Origin: Sphagnum magellanicum
Taxonomy: Eukaryota; Streptophyta; Sphagnopsida; Sphagnales; Sphagnaceae
Assembly: GCA_021904315.1 (NCBI GenBank)
Contig: CM038916.1
Span: 4,650,001 to 4,714,000, forward strand
Direction: 5' to 3'
DNA: 64,000 nt
The position numbers were made by a program, and so were the translations under genes. The stretch's first letter is position 1; each line of letters begins with the position of its first letter. Below, one piece after another: positions 59,850 to 64,000 of the stretch. The notes under the pieces were generated by a model. It saw only the letters and a program-made list of their open reading frames with translations. It did not search any database and was not told where the DNA came from.

Positions 59850-60450
59850 TGCATGGTTGGGTGGACCAATTTGGGTGTCACACCAACCAATTTTGCCTTA
59901 TGGTTGCCATTGCGATGCCCATCTCGTTTTATAGGTTTTAAAATTTATTAGAATGGACTTGGTTTAAAAATCTTAACCTAAATATCTACATGATGCCCAA
60001 AATCATTTTCCAAATTTTTAAAAATTGTAAAAGCCATGGACTTTTGAACTCAAAACTCATGGACTACACTTCTAACTTCCATTTCTATGTGGACTATGTT
60101 ATGGTCCATTGATTGATGGGGTGTGTGTTAGGGACTTGAAATTAGTAAGATAACATATCAAAGAAGCATAGGAACAAAATAAATAATGAGTTGAATTTCA
60201 AAACTACATTTATGGACTTTTGAATGGGCTAATCAAGAGCATTTTTTCATAAGTCCATATCATATTTAATGATTTTTTGCTTGGATGCTTAAAGAAATAG
60301 AAACTTTAGATGTGCCATTAACAACATGGAAAAAAATATGAAGGAAATCAATCTAAAAGTTCTAATGTAAACTAGTTGTAATTTCCCAAATTTGACCATT
60401 TTTTGAATCAAAAGGGACTTTGGTTTTGTGGCAAATTGGTCCACCCAACC
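59850..60450. repeat. Pair of inverted 22-bp repeats about 560 bp apart
   Basis: CATGGTTGGGTGGACCAATT near 59850 occurs in reverse complement near 60430-60450, with looser similarity on either side ('ggggttaatg' against 'agggtcaatc'). It may mark the ends of a decayed TIR element; no target duplication was recognised. The interior has no ORF. Confidence 0.4.
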
Positions 60451-60682
60451 ATGATTGACCCTAGAACCATAATATGGAGGGACAATTGGGTCTTCAAGAT
60501 CAACATCAATAATGTGAGGAATGGCACCTTACACATGATTAAACCTCCAATTGTAGGAAGGCCAAAAACCTTCCAATAGGGCTGAATTTTGAATGGGCAA
60601 AGGATTTGACAACAACTCAGGATGTTTTCTAATAAGCCACATATGGACCAAGATTTTTGCATAGGTTTCATTCTTGGACCCG

Positions 60683-60704
60683 CCCCCCCCCCCCCTCCCC
60701 CCCC
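60683..60704. repeat. C13-T-C8 homopyrimidine tract
   Basis: On the minus strand this reads G8-A-G13, the same plan as the tract at 41769-41794. Glycine-rich minus-strand frames here come from it. Confidence 0.9.
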
Positions 60705-61869
60705 ATCTTCCAAAACTCCACATATTTAAAAAGCCCACCATTGATAAATTTTTCCTTGTCAATGGACTTGGTGGCATCATTCCCCCATATAAGGCAAAAA
60801 GGAATAGGATTTCAAAATCCTTGTGGCGGCTTGGGATGACCTAAATTATCCACTTGCCATAATCAAATTGGAGGTCCATCCTTAGGATTCCAAAAAACAT
60901 TAATAAGGGACACCTTGTACTCAATTTTAATTCCAAAAGACAAAATTTTAGTCACAACAAACACATGCAACTAGGTACATTCACAAATATAAGAATCATA
61001 GGAACTATAACCAATGCTTTGTTTTTCATGTTCTCATGTCAAAAATTATATTAATATTGCACATTTCTTTTATATGTTTTGATGATAATGTTATTAATAT
61101 ATTATGGAAACATGTGCAATAATTTGAAATGAATTTAATGAAATTTGAATTTTCAAAAACATTGATTAATCATTGTAATGAATGTTTTATAACGCTTTTA
61201 GTAGAAAAAAATCATAAATGATTCTTAAAGAACTTGAAAATGACATAATTTTGAAAAAACTCTTAAAACACATATTCACGTAAAAGTATAATGTAGCATA
61301 TTTTTGAGTCAAAAGGACTTTCTTATGACTTTTTGCAACTTACAAATGGAATATTCTTAGCATATACTTAAAATCTTTTAGAATAAGCAATCATTGAAGG
61401 CCTTACTAAGGGTGCACCTCTTGCTCTATATTTTGTGAATGTATTTAACTATAAACCTTATAGTCACTTTAAACAAGTGACAAAAGACAACTAGTTGTAA
61501 AAGACTCCATGTGGGACTTGTGACTACATATACAACTACATATAATATTGGGTAGCATTAAAAATTAATTAAATTTAAATGCTTTAATATAATTTTAAAA
61601 ATCAAATATGTTAAACAAATTATCTGTATTTATAAAAATGATGTAATATAATTATTCATGTCATTGCTAATTTCATAATTTTCATCGTATGAATTGTTGA
61701 CATGTGTCATGACCTAAGCTAGGCTAAAAGCCAAATTTAGGTAATTAGGTAGACCACCTAGTAATCTAGATACTTAAATAGGCCTAGGTAGGCACCTAGG
61801 TTAAGTATCCTACTTTTATGGGACATATATGATCAACATACCATCGTTGATCACAATTATGTCACTTGT

Positions 61870-61932
61870 TAAGTTTGATCCTTAAACCCCAAGGATGGAT
61901 ATCAACCCCTTTGCCATCAAACCACCCCACTC
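61870..61932 (-). repeat. tRNA-derived SINE-like head
   Basis: Minus strand: GTGGGGTGGTTTGATGGCAA then CTTGGGGTTTAAGGATCAAA. It is closely similar in order and words to the one at 56845-56912, so probably the same SINE family. Confidence 0.4.
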
Positions 61933-62949
61933 AATGTGAAAGCATAGTAGGATGCATTTTATTTAGCCAATACGTGGTTTTAAACATTGCACACACATTG
62001 ACTTCAATATTTCATACCTTATTTATTCTTAAAGTAATTTCAATAATGTGCACAATTTTATTTTTTTCAAAAAATTACATTAATTTGAATTTTTTTTTGA
62101 ATTTTATGTTTCAATGATGATTCATTGGAAAAACAAGTTCAAGCACATGAAAATATCTTACAGTTAATTTCTTATTTATCTCCCACATTTTCATCCCTCA
62201 TTTCATTAACAAAAAATCATACAATGTGAATATAATATATCATATTTTAATTAATTGACATATAATTTCTGTAAATGGATAATATATCAATCATATTTCA
62301 AAAAATATTTCAAAAATTCTTTATATTAGTTTTTTTTTATTTTAAAATTTAATCTAAAATATATTTAGTAATGCTAGATAATTAATGAATTTGATGGAAT
62401 TTAAAATTTTATGTTTTTACAAATGTAATATATAAATTTTATCTAAAATTATGATAAAAGTTTTATGATCAAATAAATGATATATGTCTTAAACAACTTA
62501 TTTGATTAGGATTATAATATGTTGTAATTTTACAAATAAAATGTAATTTAAATGTATGAAATATAATTAAATAATCATCATATATAACATTCATAAATAT
62601 ATTAGAATTCAAATATATTTAATAGAAATATAATAATTTATATTGAACTAATGTCAATAAACAGTAAAAAAATATCAATAGAAGTTAGACACAAGTTAAT
62701 TATCAAGCAAATATTGAAATTCCAAAGATGCCACATATGTTTTAATCATCAAGGTATGGTAAATGGAAAAATTATTGGGCCCAAATTGTTAAAACAACTA
62801 TGACTAGTTGTAAAAATAATTAAGTCTTCCATTCATCCAAAAATCCATTCAATATTGGATAAAAATGTGCACTTTCATTATTTTTCCATCCAGACATATA
62901 ATAATCATAAACTATAATCACATTTGTGACTTCATTTGGTCATATCAAC

Positions 62950-62975
62950 ATTGTAATCACATATGTGATTACAAT
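62950..62975. repeat. 26-bp perfect palindrome
   Basis: The half-site ATTGTAATCACAT is followed directly by its exact complement in reverse. It is surrounded by further 'aatcacatttgtgac'-type words between 62880 and 63020. Confidence 0.75.
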
Positions 62976-63148
62976 AATCACATATATGACTAAAATGACA
63001 CATAGGACCAACCAGTTATAGTCATAAAAGTAGTTGATTTTGACATTAGTTGCATTTATAGTCGTAACTGTATGGTTAGAATGGACAAGATTTTTTCTAA
63101 TGTTTATGCTTCTTGGAAGGGGTTACAAGTTTTGAGAGAAAGGGTGTG

Positions 63149-63349
63149 TAGATCAAAATGTGTAAGCTCGGCAAAAAGAAAAATATTGTTAATAGTTGGG
63201 AAGGCCTTTATGTTTTTGTTGGTTATAAGGATGGCAAAGGCACTTAGGAACAAGATGAAGGAAGTAGGACTTATATAATAAAAGACATGGATAACAAGCG
63301 TTAGGAATGGGCAAGAAAGGACTTACAAATCTACCATTTAGTTTCTTGA
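63149..63349 (+). pseudogene. Retroelement polyprotein C-terminal tail, decayed
   Basis: The frame KLGKKKNIVNSWEGLYVFVG, YKDGKGT, stop, EQDEGSRTYIIKDMDNK, stop, EWARKDLQIYHLVS ends in TGA. The layout 'NSWEGPY.F......G......G....I.D.....W.RA..DLQ.YH' is how I remember the end of certain plant retroelement integrase or polyprotein tails. The two stops sit where Gln and Gln or Arg would fit. The rest of the element is not in the window. Confidence 0.35.
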
Positions 63350-64000
63350 TGGTGGAATTTCAAAGGAGTGGTGAAACATGTGACTTGAACCTATGTCTAT
63401 TTTATTTTGTTATGTGAACAAGGATCAAATTAAGGTGGGATGAAGAAATGACTGAAAGGATGAAGTGTTGCATAGATTTGTATTGGCAAGAAGTGCCAAA
63501 GGACAAAATGATTAATCATTGTGAAGCTTAGAGGGAGCCACAAATCTTCAATTTCTATTTTTCTATTTTTAATGTTGTTTGTTGATTACAGGTCATGGAT
63601 TTTGATTTTGCATTCTTCATTGTTTGGGCGGCGCTTGGTGGTAAACGATTGGAGCTTTGCACTACATTTGGACATTGTGCATTTAGGGGAGTGCGGATGT
63701 GCAATATAAGGAGGAGCTTTTGTGGCAAAGAAGTTAAGTTTTGGGTCATGCATTTGTTTTGAAGGAGTCTAACATTTTTTTGCTCGGTTGCTTTGATGTT
63801 TTTGAAGGATTTGATTTCCAATTGTTTGTGTGAGGAACAAATGCCCAAACATTTGTAGGACTTTCTAGTACAAAGCTTTGTATCTTCACTATGCCATAGC
63901 TATCAGAAGGTAGTCAAGCTAGATGCATGGAATAGGAATTGATTAAGGAAGATGATGATGATCTAAAGGGGTTTCAAGAGTGACGTCTGTGACAATATGT
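63350..64000. other. Noncoding or unresolved, window end
   Basis: Composition is a little less AT-rich than before. Short frames on both strands overlap and show no motif. It may be flanking sequence of the retroelement tail at 63149-63349. Confidence 0.3.

Larger units (their letters stand above)
60705..63148. other. AT-rich noncoding DNA
   Basis: Apart from the SINE-like head (61870) and the palindrome (62950), only low-complexity AT-rich sequence, strongest at 62.0-62.7 kb. No ORF supported. Confidence 0.45.

Noticed and set aside
60408-60780. Glycine-rich minus-strand frames
   Set aside because: They depend on the C13-T-C8 run. A stretch downstream (HMWLIRKHPELLSN) could be transposon debris, but I cannot support a family.

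Overview
The window looks like nuclear DNA of a land plant with a large, repeat-rich genome. It is about two-thirds A+T, almost gene-free, and its one intact protein gene encodes a Dof zinc-finger transcription factor, a family confined to green plants. The Dof sequence and the style of the decayed transposon ORFs suggest a non-flowering plant (fern, moss or gymnosperm), but I cannot fix the species.

Layout. At 1-5.3 kb there is an exon-1-like fragment of a transposase-like ORF, then an A/B repeat block interrupted by a clean 819-bp solo LTR with a 5-bp target duplication. From 6.9 to 13.7 kb lie minisatellites, a 97-bp tandem repeat and a decayed, unrecognised coding region. From 14.7 to 24.5 kb lie two more copies of the transposase-like family, one on each strand (one with two exon-like blocks), separated by minisatellites, a small hairpin and a 128/84-bp tandem array. 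From 24.5 to 34.7 kb there are AT-rich deserts, a tRNA-like SINE head, gag-like ORFs with a zinc knuckle, and an En/Spm (Ptta)-like transposase remnant. From 34.7 to 50.4 kb there is mostly noncoding DNA with a pogo-like TIR element (TA target duplication), a 0.76-kb near-perfect inverted repeat, and a 641-bp TIR element with an 8-bp target duplication.

From about 50.4 to 54.2 kb is the gene island: TATA box, leader with two short upstream ORFs, single-exon Dof CDS (310 aa) and a polyadenylation signal. From 55 to 64 kb there are more AT-rich repeats, several tRNA-derived SINE-like heads, arrays of TAAACCTAATGG-like and TAGG words, and a retroelement polyprotein tail.

There is no operon-like cooperation. 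The Dof gene is the only feature likely to act for the host; nearly everything else is mobile-element debris. The most interesting material is a family of transposase-like ORFs carrying a D-(about 90)-D-(about 45)-D pattern with an HGKG-x2-DG motif, present as three separate loci, whose reading frames are broken mostly by in-frame stop codons of the C-to-T/G-to-A type.
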